A stretch of DNA of 64,000 bases from Fonsecaea monophora (GCF_001642475.1 NW_019174013.1:1-64000); one strand, 5' to 3'. Shown: positions 1-10,904, counted from the first letter of the stretch. Notes: generated by a model from the sequence alone, not told the origin. A program made the numbers and translations.

Positions 1-1079
1 TTTCTTGCTTTGGCTTGTCGTCGCTCTGGCGCTGTTCTTCGTCCTCGGTCCTCTTTTCTTGCCTGGGCTTCCTTCTTCTCCTTGGCTTCCTTCTTCGCCT
101 GGGCTTCCTTCTTCGCCTGCGCTTCCTTCTTCGCCTCGGCTTCCTTCTGCGCCTGGGCTTCCTTTTTCGCCTGGGCTTCCTTCTTCGCCTGGGCTTCCTT
201 CTTCGCCTGGGCTTCCTTCTTCGCCTGGGCTTCCTTCTTCGCCTGGGCTTCCTTCTTCGCCTGGGCCTCCTCCGCTCGCTTTCGATTCGCTTCTTTCCTT
301 TCTCGAGCCTGCTGTAGCTCTAGATCCGCCATCTTTCGTCGAGCCTCTTTCCTTTCTCGAGCCTGCTGTAGCTCTAGTTCCGCCTTCTTTCGTCGAGCCT
401 CTTTCTCCAGGGCTTTCGCTTGCTTTTCACTTGGCAGTGGCAATATACCTTGCTGGTTTTGCGCCAGAGATTCTTGTGTCGTACTCATCCCAACAATCGT
501 TTTACTTTTCGCCAATTTAACATCGCCATCATGAGGCAGAAGAGATTTGAAGAACGTGTCCCACTCGTCTGATTTATTGAGGGGCCAGATCTGATATTGA
601 AAAGCGACTGCACCCTTGATTGTTGGGTGGACATAGCAGATCTGGACGGCCCCTGCTCCCCCAAAGGCTCCTTTCAAGATCGGTTCTTCTAAGCATCGAT
701 AGTTGGACCACACTCTCCGGCTGTAAATGTCTGGTGGTGGATTGGTCAAAACAATTGCTTGTCGGCCACCGCGACCTGTATGTTCTGCAAATCGACCTGA
801 AGCTCCTTTCATATACTTGGACCACGCATTAGAAGACTTGCCGTATCTCGCGCCTCCAACATCGCGGTCGCTATATAATGGGCCCATAGCAATGATTAGT
901 GTCTGTAATCCATGTTCAACGGCCCAACGCTGGGCCAGCTCAGGGGACAAGCCGGTCCAAAACACCAGGCAGCGAGCATCTCGTAATGCGTGGTCAAACC
1001 GTTCGTCGAGACGAGATAGTTCTGCTGGACTCAAGTAATCCAACGGGTCCCAGGTATCAAATGGGAGAGGGTGTGCCAT
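1..1079 (-). CDS. Protein with fungal-only N-terminal domain and EAQAKK-repeat coiled coil (partial, C-terminus off the left edge)
   Basis: One frame stays open from an ATG at 1079 down to the window edge, about 359 codons, with no intron needed. The N-terminal ~190 residues look globular, with runs such as CLVFWTGLSPELAQRWA and WSKYMKGASGRFAEH and a proline turn TNPPPDIY. I recall this pattern from uncharacterised proteins of filamentous ascomycetes but know no function. From about residue 200 the protein becomes highly charged: two copies of an 18-residue unit built on LELQQARERKEA, then about 11 near-identical EAQAKK hexapeptides (DNA repeat at 61-258), then a basic stretch at the edge. 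Such Lys/Glu/Ala repeats form long helices or coiled coils. A gene in another frame is unlikely, because the opposite strand reads only low-complexity Leu/Pro/Ser or Ala/Ser/Phe repeats. The domain is a confident coding call; its role is unknown. Confidence 0.75.
   Translation of the reverse strand, partial: MAHPLPFDTWDPLDYLSPAELSRLDERFDHALRDARCLVFWTGLSPELAQRWAVEHGLQTLIIAMGPLYSDRDVGGARYGKSSNAWSKYMKGASGRFAEHTGRGGRQAIVLTNPPPDIYSRRVWSNYRCLEEPILKGAFGGAGAVQICYVHPTIKGAVAFQYQIWPLNKSDEWDTFFKSLLPHDGDVKLAKSKTIVGMSTTQESLAQNQQGILPLPSEKQAKALEKEARRKKAELELQQARERKEARRKMADLELQQARERKEANRKRAEEAQAKKEAQAKKEAQAKKEAQAKKEAQAKKEAQAKKEAQAQKEAEAKKEAQAKKEAQAKKEAKEKKEAQARKEDRGRRTAPERRQAKAR
61..258. repeat. 18-bp minisatellite, 11 units, inside a coding region
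   Basis: Eleven consecutive 18-bp units of the form GCCTGGGCTTCCTTCTTC (plus strand), followed by a degenerate twelfth at 259. Units 2, 4, 5 and 6 carry one to a few substitutions and the last five are identical. The period is a multiple of three, so each unit adds the hexapeptide EAQAKK to the minus-strand protein and copy-number change would not shift the frame. Just downstream (about 288-395 on the plus strand) a 54-bp unit occurs twice, also in frame. Confidence 0.95.
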
Positions 1080-1703
1080 CCCTGTGAGGGTACCATGCTG
1101 GCGAACTACTGTTTGATGCGGCGTCACGATCACAAAAGAGTCGAAGAATACCTATGTATGCTGTTATAAGTAGGTAGGCAGTCAGGTGAAGGTGCACGAT
1201 TACCCCACTTCGAGAGGAGTCGAAGGGGGATTTCGCGGCCTTCATTGGATACGCTGGCACAGCTGAATACTTTACCTACGGGAAATGCTGGTGACGTCAG
1301 TGATAAAACCAGACAAAAGAACAACTCGTCAGATACACCCCTGCCTTTCAGAGTTGGCCGGGTGCGAAACATATGGCTTGGCGTTATGTTTCGCCCTGGC
1401 GGCAAGGCTGTACCGAGTAGATCGGCCACGCTGGGTGGGCCTGAAGTGATGGCTCTAATTACTACGAGGTAATAGAGTTTTAAAAGCGGCATATCAGGAA
1501 AGCCAAGGCACCAAAGTAGTTACCTAGCGATGTAGCTTCTCTTGAACTCTATGCCAGGCAACAACCATTCCAACATCACGAAACCCCTACAACCACAAGT
1601 ATACCTACAGTAGGTACCTTTTGTTCGAGAACATTCCTCTCTTTGCGAAGCCGGCGGGACACAGCTTTTCATCACCTGAAATCCTGCTGTCTGGACTCGA
1701 CAA
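1080..1703. other. Intergenic spacer between divergent genes
   Basis: No gene is supported here; short open frames exist in several frames but none shows a recognisable domain. The spacer holds a TAGGTAGGCA word at 1171-1180 and a perfect inverted repeat TACCTAC-A-GTAGGTA at 1602-1616. The flanking genes are divergent, so both promoters should lie here. Confidence 0.6.
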
Positions 1704-2858
1704 ATGATGGTTGACGCTGCTCGTGACCGAGCCATCGAGACACTATGCGATATACGCCAACACAGATCATTCACTCTACCTGCCTCGGCGATTCCCAATG
1801 GTGAGCGGGATCTGCGAATCACCTATTCAGACCTTGGTTACGATGCAGACAGCGACGATGATGCCGATCCAGACCCATGCGTCGTCTTCTTCATCGGCGG
1901 CCTCTTGGGTGGGCGCTACACGCTCTGTCGCTCCGCCAGCATTGCTCGAAGGCTCAAGATCCGCATCATTTCCATGGACAGGCCAGGCCTCGGTGGTTCT
2001 ACTCGGGTCCCCGTGGAACAACGTGTGGCGGTACAGGTCGCCGCGATTCCTGCTCTGTTGAGTCACTTGGGCATCAGACATGTCACGCTGGCCTCCCACT
2101 CTGGAGGCGCACCGTATTTGTTCGCAACGCTTCTAGCGCATCGTGGATTGCTGCACCCCAAACACCCTCACGTCGTTTTGCTCTCGCCATGGGTGCACCC
2201 AAAAGACGGCGGTGCGCGTTTGATGCAGGTTGCTGCAATGCTACCGCTTCAGGCGGTTGGCAAGTTCTCGTCGTGCGCAAGAGCGGTCAATCGCACTTTT
2301 GCATTCAGCTCTGGATTTCGCAGGGGACCTTGGAGCAAAGCAGCCACTGTTGTCACCCCCAAGCCTGGCGAGGTCGGTGAACAGAAGAACGGCGAGCATA
2401 CCATGGACAAGGCCGTTCTGACAGAAATGGAGGGGCTAGCCGTCACGTACATGTTCGCTGAAGATATAGAGGGCTCCTCGGACGATGCCATCCTATTTCT
2501 GCGAAAGCACGTGTACCCAGTCACTGCCACTGGAGATACCGGCACTGTGCAAGGCAAGGACTGGCTTGATTGTCGGACCATTGCAGACGCCGTCGTCGAG
2601 CAAGAGAAACGTCTTCACGATAGCACGGCCGGCTCAGTAAACCTTCAAATCGACGCTCTTCATTCCGAAAAGGACATCATGATTCGCCCGAGTGGCTCGA
2701 AGCACTTTGATGACTGCTGGGCCAGCGTGGCTTCGCCGTCAACAGTGGGCTTTAGCTCCAAGATCATCAAGGGTGCCACTCACGATTCTATCCTAGACCC
2801 TATCCAAGGTGGCATTGAGACTTGGCTTCAGTGCGTGGCTCAGCGATGGTACACTTGA
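1704..2858 (+). CDS. Alpha/beta-hydrolase fold protein
   Basis: A single exon encodes 384 residues from the tandem ATGATG at 1704. An early strand-turn VVFFIGGLLGG (about 60-70) fits the oxyanion-hole region of alpha/beta hydrolases. The nucleophile elbow is SHSGG at 131-135 with Ser133 as the likely nucleophile; the residue before it is Ala where the usual GxSxG motif has Gly. A late GATHD (about 360) fits the catalytic His loop. DRPGLGGS (92-99) is the typical loop before the nucleophile helix. No signal peptide or membrane segment is evident, so a cytosolic enzyme is likely. The substrate cannot be told from sequence; esterase, lipase-like or a secondary-metabolism hydrolase are all possible. 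An acidic insert (DADSDDDADPD, about 47-57) sits before the first core strand and is unusual. Confidence 0.85.
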   Translation: MMVDAARDRAIETLCDIRQHRSFTLPASAIPNGERDLRITYSDLGYDADSDDDADPDPCVVFFIGGLLGGRYTLCRSASIARRLKIRIISMDRPGLGGSTRVPVEQRVAVQVAAIPALLSHLGIRHVTLASHSGGAPYLFATLLAHRGLLHPKHPHVVLLSPWVHPKDGGARLMQVAAMLPLQAVGKFSSCARAVNRTFAFSSGFRRGPWSKAATVVTPKPGEVGEQKNGEHTMDKAVLTEMEGLAVTYMFAEDIEGSSDDAILFLRKHVYPVTATGDTGTVQGKDWLDCRTIADAVVEQEKRLHDSTAGSVNLQIDALHSEKDIMIRPSGSKHFDDCWASVASPSTVGFSSKIIKGATHDSILDPIQGGIETWLQCVAQRWYT

Positions 2859-4196
2859 TTTGGACATCTTTTAAAGCATCCCTCCTCTTTCATCCACCGA
2901 GCGAAAGTCCAGCCAAGAGCGTACTGGCTACACATGCCTTGAGAATTGCCTCTTGAAGAGGGTCTGAAATTTGATCCACTCAGAAGGCATGTTCATTCTC
3001 TCTATGCTAAGGCTCGGTTCGAGATCTTAGGCACGTCGACGGGCGGGAAATGACGATTTGTATAGAAGGACCCCAATTGGGTATCATGCGGGTCCGACAA
3101 ACATCACGTCAAATGCGCCGACTTTCGCTTCATCCCGCAAGCCACCATACTATAGCTACAGTCCGCAGCGCCAGTTCTGACCTGGAACTGCCTGGACCTC
3201 AGACTCCATTGGTGGGGAGGGTGAGCCCGGTATTGAGCCTCACAAGGCATACCTGTACAAAAGCCGGGTGTGCATGGCAGCTAATCATTTTGTCTTCCCA
3301 TCTCCTCAACGCGGTAGAGGAAAAAAGGGTCGGATATTCATCGGCCGCTCCTCATCGTTGGCCTTTCTCACCATTGAACTAAGCCTTTCTTCCCGTTGGA
3401 AGCGAGGGCAAGCGACTGGACACGGTGAACTGGGTCGGCAGAATTGAACCCTTGATGGTTCAAGTCTTCAAGCCAGAGACAGCCTCTCTCGTCTTGCCCT
3501 CCCGCTAGCACGGTGCGCTCGAAATTTTTGAGGCACAGCCTCACGTGTCAACTTTCGACAGCTCCGCCTGAGCGCGGATAGCCAGTGGTTCAAGCCATGG
3601 CAGAGAGGTGTAAACCCGCAAACAGGCTTGTGGTCGAGGATTTATTTGGTTTATCTCTTGAGTGGCGCACTCATCCGTCTTGGTCTTTTCGAGATGCCGG
3701 GTTGACACACAGCAATCTCTTCTAGAGGGCTTCGCATCCATGGCGAGGGGGACTTTGAGGCTGTGAGCTGGCTGTCCATTTTCCTATCACTGCACTTTCA
3801 TGAGTTTCCCTGTCATTTGTCAGGGCTCGCGTAACTAGGCCCCGGACTAAAACCGCCCAATGACCACGATCTTTGAAGGGAGGTCACGGCAGTCAAAGTG
3901 TACCTTTCACCAATGGAATACCATCACAAGTGCGGGTGGCCCCTAAAGCGACATGATCCCTGTTGCATTCACCGGTCGGAGGCCTGCAGATGAGCCCCTG
4001 CATCCGGATTGGTAGATATATATCAGAGCTAATAACCGAGTCGGTTCGGACTCTAGGAAAGGTATTCAACTTGGTGGGGGATGAGCAATGTTAGAATATC
4101 GACTTTCCCCGGATCTTCTCAAGTCGTCCCTTTTCCTATCGTCTTTTTCTTCTCTCGCGAGATATTCAGCATTTCGGTCGTCACTGTTTTGAAACC
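2859..4196. other. Intergenic spacer, no supported gene
   Basis: Short open frames at about 3050-3382 (plus) and 3541-3741 (minus) have no recognisable content and are not called. A perfect 7-bp stem hairpin TTGAACC/GGTTCAA with a 6-nt loop lies at 3444-3463. The last 200 bp hold a TATA-like stretch and a pyrimidine-rich run just before the next ATG, as expected of a promoter. Confidence 0.6.
4016..4023 (+). promoter_or_regulatory. Candidate TATA box for the HeLo-like gene
   Basis: ATATATAT about 175 bp upstream of the ATG at 4197, followed by a pyrimidine-rich stretch (4130-4165) that could be the transcript start region. Position and sequence only; no experimental support. Confidence 0.4.
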
Positions 4197-5553
4197 TTGT
4201 CAATGGAGGTTGTCGGCGCCGTGTCTGCCGTCCTTACCATAGCGGGAGAGTTCGATCACATTTGCAAGAGGCTTCGCCGCTGCTCTCGCTACCTTAAATA
4301 CGCTAAGGACGATGTCACGGACATCCGGGATGAAGTTGACTCATTCAGAATACTCCTCACTGAGTTCCACAGAACCCTCACAGACGAGCGCTGGGGTGAC
4401 GAAGGTCTGTCCCGAGAAATCAAAACGACCAACATAGTGTCACAGATTGTCAAATCGGGGAGAAGAGCGTTGGCCAGCATTAACTCCATTTTAGCTGGAC
4501 TTGATCCATTGCGAAGAGACAAGGAGTACCCAGCCATCCAGCAATGGTATGCCCGCTGGAAATGGTCAACGCGGAAGGAGGAATGGTTACCAGCTCACAC
4601 TTTACTCAACTCCATCAAGGGAAGCGCCAATCTGCTCATTTCAATCGTCATTTGCCACCACTTTCTTCGATCCCGCGAGCAGCTGGATGCTGAAAATAGA
4701 ACGATCCCAGATGACCTGAACAAACAAATGTAAGTCGACTGACTCCATCAGCTTCGAAGGATTAGCGGTGGATGCTAATTGCGTTGTCACAGTTCCCTAT
4801 ATGCAAGTCAGACCCAAACCATGGTGTCAAACTGCAGGAAGACCGAAAGAACGCTCAGACGAATGCAAGCCCAACAGGCAGATATGCTGCGCCTGGCTAA
4901 AGAGTTTGTCGCGCTGTCGTTTGATTTGGCACAGTCTCATATCGAATCGAATCCTGAATTGGAAGCGGTCCTCACTCGCCATAGGATCCCGTCTGTCATC
5001 TCCAGCAACTCGACGGCATCTAAGAGTTCTGGTTCTTCCCGCAGAGTCGATAATATAAGGCCTTCGAATTCCAGCAACCCCAGGGAGTCTCGATCGGGAG
5101 AGTCTTCAGCGGATGTGCTAGTTTCTGACGGATCTCAAGATGACACAGCTGGCAACCCTGTTGCCGGAGTTCCTGTAAGTCGTTCCAGTTGAGTCATTGA
5201 TAGAGGGAAAAAATTAACATTGGGAGCCAAACGCACCAGGAACCATAATTGCACCAGGAACCGTAATTCCACCAGGCCGAGCCTCTACATCGACATGGTC
5301 GATCCTACAGCCCGAGTCTGGCACCTCTGATGTACCATCACCAGCTTCGACTGCAGCTCGTCATCGCCCTGAGGGCTCTGTTCCAACCGCCTTATGGGGT
5401 CCACCGATACCGAACCCACGTTCAGCATCCGATCCCCAGGGATCAGATGCAAACCTTGAAAAGCGGACGGTGATTGTTGATGATGGCCATAGCAGTATCC
5501 GTGAGGAATTCCGTCTGCCAAGGAGTGTGCCAGGATCCTCCCAATCTGGATGA
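4197..5553 (+). CDS. HeLo-like/PigL-type N-terminal domain protein (spliced, 3 exons)
   Basis: Predicted exons are 4197-4729, 4793-5174 and 5227-5553, giving 413 residues. The opening MEVVGAVSAVLTIAGEF, followed by helices with DDVTDIRDEVDSF and LLTEFHRTL, is typical of the fungal N-terminal domain found on STAND/NLR-like and azaphilone-cluster PigL-like proteins, related to HeLo-like cell-death domains. Here it covers roughly residues 1-270 and is followed not by NACHT, ankyrin or TPR modules but by a Ser/Pro-rich, probably disordered tail of about 140 residues. Intron 1 has GTAAGT..CAG and a 63-nt length; intron 2 (52 nt) ends at GGGAG with a TTAAC branch-like site and keeps frame. The third exon opens with the repeat APGTIIAPGTVIPPG. 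A solo signalling or adaptor protein is an inference; the exact 3' acceptor is the least certain point. Confidence 0.72.
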
Positions 5554-6128
5554 AGATCGTGGGACATGACTGCTTTTGTACAGTTCCCGAAGGTGAAAGG
5601 AACGGAAAGAGTTAGGAAGACCTCGGGATGTTGAGGGATTAAGGAAGCAGGCCCCTCATTTTTGTTCTCTCTTTTGAAATTGAAGCACCGTACCGCCAAT
5701 AGTTGATATGTTAATCCTTGTACGAATGTAACCAGTGTCTGGGGTGCCTAGGTAGCGAGATAGGCACGTAGGTAGGCAGTAGGGAAGAACGAGGGTGGGG
5801 AGGGGGATTAGTTTCCTCCCTAAAATGGCCCTCGCGCTACGGGTGCTGCCTGCGCGGGAAGGCGGGCCGGATCTGTTGTGCATCTGTCGTCGGATATTGT
5901 ATCCATCAACCAAAAGTCATGACTTAACACCGTCATCATGACTTTTCACCTTGGCCAGAACCACATCTACCAGGGTTGGCAGTATAATAATGACGGCAAG
6001 ATGTGGTCACGACGCCTTGTCGAACTTCTCTCAAGCCATAACACAGCGCCTGAATGAGGGTCCCTTGTCGCTTCACTCGGAATACGAAGCTCACTCTTCT
6101 TCTTACCAGCAAACCACGGCACCGCAAA
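5554..6128. other. Intergenic spacer with TAGGTAGG words
   Basis: No gene is supported. The stretch 5747-5784 holds several overlapping CCTAGGTAG and TAGGTAGGCAG words of the kind seen in other spacers of this window. The region separates two genes on the same strand, so it contains the HeLo-like gene's 3' UTR and the dehydrogenase promoter. Confidence 0.6.
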
Positions 6129-7236
6129 ATGTCTTCTATACTCGGTTCCAACACGTTCAATCCGGACACGGATATTCCTGATTTGTCAGGCAAGGTTAGG
6201 ATTATTGCCCAGACCCATCTTCCCTAAACAATAGATTTTGGACCCGGTTGACATTTCTTACAACAGAACTACATCGTCACCGGAGGGAGCGCCGGGATAG
6301 GCTTTGGGATTGCCGCACATCTTCTGCAGCATCATGCTGAAAACGTCACTATCCTGTCCAACAAGGAGGATCATGCTCATTCCGCCCTCGAAGAGCTGAA
6401 AGAGTATGGAGACGCGAGCAAGGCTCACTGGGTAAAGTGTGATCTCGAGGATCTCAAGCTCACGCAGAAGGTGGCCAACGAGTTGGCAAGATCGCAGGAC
6501 AAGCTCCACGGTGTATGTTGCGAGGCAGTCAATCAAAGAATATGCCGAGATGGACCCCTACTGACTCAATGACTGGTAGCTCGTCCTCAATGCCGGACTG
6601 GGCGTTGGAGTCTACAACGAGACCAAAGACAAGTTCGATTCCCACTTCCAGGTCAATCACCTTTCACAGTTCCTCCTCCTTATGAAGCTTCTCCCTCGAC
6701 TGCAAAATACTCCAGGAGCTCGCGTGGTCTTTGAGTCGTCCGAGCTGCATCGCGGTGCGGACGCCAACGTGCAATTCGAGAACGAAGCAGAGATCAACCA
6801 GGACATCGGACCTACCATCCTCTACAACCGGACCAAGCTTGCTCAGATCTTGACCACGCGGGCTCTCCAGCGCCGGATCGACAATGGCCAGCTGGGGTTC
6901 GAAGCAGGTCAGAAAATCTATGTCAATGCGGTTCATCCAGGAGCTGTCGCAACTGATCAACCACTTCAAGCTGAAGAAGCGTACGGGAAGCTGGGCGTGG
7001 TCGGTCATACGCTTGTCAGACCTTTCATGAAAGATCCTGTTGCGGATGGGTGTCGGTCGGCGCTGTATGCAGCGACAAGTCAGGATATTGAGGAGAAAGG
7101 TATTACTGGACAGTATATTGTGCCTGATAAGAAAGTGACAGATCCAAGTAGTAAGGCTTCTGATGAGGAGCTGGGCGAGCGTTTGTGGAGGCTAAGTGAG
7201 CAGTTATTGAAAGACAGACTAGGAGAAATTTCATAG
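6129..7236 (+). CDS. Short-chain dehydrogenase/reductase (SDR), 3 exons
   Basis: Predicted exons are 6129-6194, 6267-6512 and 6580-7236, giving 322 residues. The cofactor motif TGGSAGIG is at 27-34, the structural NAG at 108-110, a Ser pair at 157-158, and the catalytic YNRTK with Tyr186 and Lys190, so the full Ser-Tyr-Lys set is present. NAVHPGAVATD is the usual post-catalytic turn. The order and the long C-terminal region resemble retinol-dehydrogenase/WW-oxidoreductase-like SDRs of fungi, which reduce or oxidise small lipids, ketones or secondary metabolites with NADP(H); the actual substrate is unknown. Intron 1 follows DLSGK and intron 2 interrupts the HG-LVLNAG strand, and both joins restore canonical SDR sequence, which supports the splicing. 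No targeting signal is seen. Confidence 0.92.
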
Positions 7237-8483
7237 TGCATGTGCCGAATAAAATGGCAAAAAAGTTCAATACTAGGTCTGGCGCGTCTTCTATCTTACC
7301 TTCCCCCCTTTTTTCCAGTATATGATATACTAGGAACCATGATGATATTTGCTGCTGCAAGATCCCAGTGGATTCCTCATTCCATTTGAAGATGGAATGA
7401 AGGAATTCAGTGGCATCTTACAGCTATACCATCTGGTTATTGGTCATGGATGGAACATGATTTATGAGTCTGAGACCTCGTGCTACCCTATCTACCTAGG
7501 TGGTAGGTAGGCAACAGCGAGCTCATACATTATGATCCCATCGATGACCAACAAGGGGGAAAGGCCCCTCCCGCCAAACCCGATAGAATATTGAACTTTG
7601 TAAGAAGTTCCATATCCCGGACTCGAAGTGGTAGCTTTTTTGTTGTGTGTGTGTGAGGTCTCAGTTTACACGCTTGTTGCACTTCTTGTGAGTTGGGCTA
7701 TGTTGAGGAATAATTCTGAGAGAATAAATCATATGGAATGTGATTTTGGTCTTGCTTTGGGCGTTGGAGAGTGGGTCACTCGGTTTCGTCGTCTGATTTT
7801 TGTGTGTTGCTCATCACTTGGCGGGTGTGGTACCAAGGGCCATGTCTCTGTGAATCTGGGGGGATACGATGGTGTCGAGGTGCATCCTTGGCTAGTTAAT
7901 GTCAAATGAATAAGGCGGCCTCCATCTTACATCCTGTTTGGAACTTTTATCTCTTCTCAGGAGTAGCAGACCTATTCTATACATAATCGTGGTTCGTTCT
8001 GATTACTTCCCCTTTCGACTCGTTGACCATGGATCACTAAATAAAGAGCAGCATCATATGGGCAAGTATCTACAATGACAATGCAACAAACTTCAAAAAA
8101 GCTGTGGCTTGAACGAGGCCATTGTACCACAATCCTGTTGAGGTTCGATTTGCATTTTCGGATATCGGATTCCCTCTCCTTTGCCCACGAGGCTGGTGGT
8201 TGAGTTGCAGCCAATCAACATTCATCCCTTGCTACCACTTTGGAGCATGTGTGTCAGCTCAAGCCCGCCAGCCCGCCTAATTGATTGATACCTAGTCCCG
8301 ACTAATCGTGTCCGTATCCGGCTCTATTGCGCGAAGGAAGAAGCATGGACAATACCCATGTCAAATGTGTACATCCCTTTTTCTTCTACTGTTTCCTTTT
8401 CCCATGAACTTGCTACGAGCCACCACCTACTCCTCTCTCAGGTCTCTTCTTGAACCTTGAACCCCCGAAGTGCTGCAGTCGAA
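7237..8483. other. Intergenic spacer, no supported gene
   Basis: An open frame at 7628-7909 is hydrophobic at its start but has no homology I recognise and no coding look, so it is not called. The spacer holds CTACCTAGG and GGTAGGTAGGC words at 7492-7512 and the hairpin at 7377-7400. The last 100 bp are pyrimidine-rich, fitting the amidase promoter. Confidence 0.55.
7377..7400. repeat. Perfect 9-bp inverted repeat, possible 3' hairpin
   Basis: TCATTCCAT (7377-7385) and ATGGAATGA (7392-7400) pair perfectly across a 6-nt loop. It lies about 140 bp past the dehydrogenase stop codon and could form in the 3' UTR. Chance occurrence is possible. Confidence 0.5.
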
Positions 8484-10415
8484 ATGCCAGATCAGGCAGT
8501 TTACGCGAACACATTCTTCCTTCGTCCACAGATCCGTCGGGGTCCCGACGTCCCTTACAAGAACGACACAGGCTCAAATCCTGTGCTTCGAGGGTTTCCC
8601 TTGGCTGCCGTTTCCAAGATGTATGGGTGACACTGTTTTATTGTCCTTTGTTGCGCCCTGCGGCTAAGACCGTTTCTGAAGCATCGCGTCGTCCAACTGG
8701 ATTCAGAGCGTCTTCTGGAAACTCAATGGCTTCGACAAGCTCAAGGACACAAAATATCTAGATGAATATGAGATTCGACTTGATCCGACAGTCGTGCCTC
8801 GATCCATTACTACCTCGCAGGACCCGGTTCCGAGCCTGACAGAGCTACCGCTGCCTCGCCCTCGCGCTTCCAACACGGACTACTACACTTGCGCAGACTA
8901 CCACAAATTGTACAAGTCCGGCAAAGTCACCCCTTCGGACGTTATTGAGTACCTGATACCCCTGATTCGGCGAGATACCCAACCTGCTGGTCAGTACTCT
9001 GTTGCCTTTATCGATTCCAAGGTCGACTTGGTCCGGGCGGCGGCAAAAGCGTCCACCGAACGATATCGAGCTGGCAACCCGCTCAGTGTGTTGGACGGCG
9101 TGCCGTTGGCCGTGAAAGACGAGGTGGATCTGACAGGATACAAGAAGACCCTGGGCAGCAAGCTTGATTTCACTGACAAAGAAGATCGTACATCATGGTG
9201 CGTGCAGAAATGGCAGGAGGCGGGTGCTGTGATCATTGGAAAGACAAACATGCATGAGGTTGGCCTGGACACCTCCAACAACAATCAGACCTGGGGCACT
9301 CCGTTGAATCCACACAACAATGGTTATTATACTGGCGGCAGCTCGGGCGGCTCTGCGTTTGTCGTCGCAGCTGGCATTTGCCCAATTGCGCTCGGAGTCG
9401 ATGGTGGCGGGTCAATTCGCTTGCCGGCTGCGTTTTGTGGTATCTACGGGCTCAAGACTACTCATGGCCGAGTTTCAGCCAGAGTCGACAAAGACTGGCT
9501 GGACAGCGTCGTCGTTTACGGTCCCATGGCTTGCAACATTGATGACCTCACCATCAGCTACCGAGTCATGGCCCAACCTGATGTTGGCGCAATGAGAAGC
9601 GCTGGCTTTCCCAATAGTCTGACCAAGGAGCCATACAGTCTAGGGAGTGGGAAGAAGTATCTGGGAATCGACCGGAGCTGGGTCAACCGTTCGGATAAAG
9701 TTGTCCTGGACATGTTCAACGCTGCTGTCGATGGCTATGTCAAAACTCACGGCTACGAAGTGGTCGACATCACGATCCCCTATATCCCACAGGGACAGAA
9801 GGCCCACGCGTTGACCATTTTGTCCGAGAGCCGCAGTCAGATTACCGCCCAAAAGATCTCGAAGCTCTCGTGGCACAATCAGCTGCTTCTCAACGTCGCT
9901 GGTGGCCACGCAACCGCCCAGGATTTTATCTACTCTCAGAAATTGCGCAACCTTCTGATGTGTCATCTGGCGTGGCTGTGGCACGAGTACCCTGGAATGG
10001 TGATCCTGACGCCGACGACACCCTGTGCCGGGTGGAAGATTGGCAAGCCGAGCGACATCACCAGCGGCTACGGCGTGAGCGACGGCGACATGAGCTTGAG
10101 GACCATGGAATACGTCTATCTAGCGAACTTCACGGGCAACCCCGCCATCAGCTGCCCCATGGGCTATACAGATGAGAATGTGCCAGTCGGCCTGATGGTT
10201 TGTCTCCCCCCTCCCTCATCTCCCGCGTTAACCATCATTCGAAACGTAAGGCTAACCGACGTATGCAGGCCATGGGCGACTGGGGTAGCGAAGAACAACT
10301 CCTCGCATTCGGCAAAGAAGGCGAGTCCTTCCTCACCGGCGGGAGCGCGATTCGACGCCCGAAAGACGAAAAGATGTGGATCGACGTGCTCGCCAGCACA
10401 AAGACCGAGGAATGA
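8484..10415 (+). CDS. Amidase (amidase-signature family), 3 exons
   Basis: Predicted exons are 8484-8620, 8682-10197 and 10269-10415, giving 599 residues. The amidase-signature triad is complete: Lys191 in PLAVKDEVDL, the cis-Ser in GGSSGGS (264-270, Ser267) and the nucleophile Ser290 in DGGGSIRLPA. ATPYTP-like ILTPTTPCAG and FTGNPAISCPMG complete the fold. These enzymes hydrolyse carboxamides to acid and ammonia, or act on aryl or fatty acid amides; the substrate is not readable here. Exon 1 supplies an N-terminal extension of about 45 residues; its end joins in frame to NWIQSVFWKLNG, and the last exon supplies the expected C-terminal MGDWGSEEQLL helix, so both introns are well supported. 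No secretion signal. GatA-type transamidase function is less likely because no GatB-like partner is nearby and the length is larger. Confidence 0.92.
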
Positions 10416-10866
10416 TCGTCGGTATTTTAGAATGGTCATTGGCCCCAAAAAAACCCAGTTCAGATTTTCCAAGACATTCATCCAAGCACCTATTTTCAGA
10501 TCAACTAGACGCTCAAAAAGTCCGCGATTCCCTCCCTCCTCCCACTTTGTTTCAGCCGTCCTCTCCGGAGGGAGAATGAGATATCTGGACATGGGTCATC
10601 GCTACAGCTCGACTTCCCTCCTACATCTACATTGTGAAATCTGAGAGTTTCTCAATGAGATGATCCTCGATATGGCGATATGGTTGGCAGCAAAGTGAAA
10701 CGAGTGACTGGACCACTTCACTTCAGTCCTTTGGAGTCATCGAATCGTCGAATCTCAGTCGATCAGCAGCTAGCCACGATTGTCACCTTCTGATTATATA
10801 GATATATTAGGGTGGAAGGCAATATTGGATAGGACAGAGACAGGACTATCCATCCCTGCGGGAATT

Positions 10867-10904
<38 letters not shown>

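Noticed and set aside
5..534. Plus-strand Leu/Pro/Ser and Ala/Ser/Phe repeat proteins at the left edge
   Set aside because: They are the complement of the minus-strand EAQAKK repeat and have no domain; the minus-strand frame continues into a conserved-looking globular domain.
7628..7909. 93-codon plus-strand frame with a hydrophobic start
   Set aside because: No homology recognised, starts inside a spacer with poor context, and the sequence shows GT-rich bias that favours Val/Cys runs by chance.
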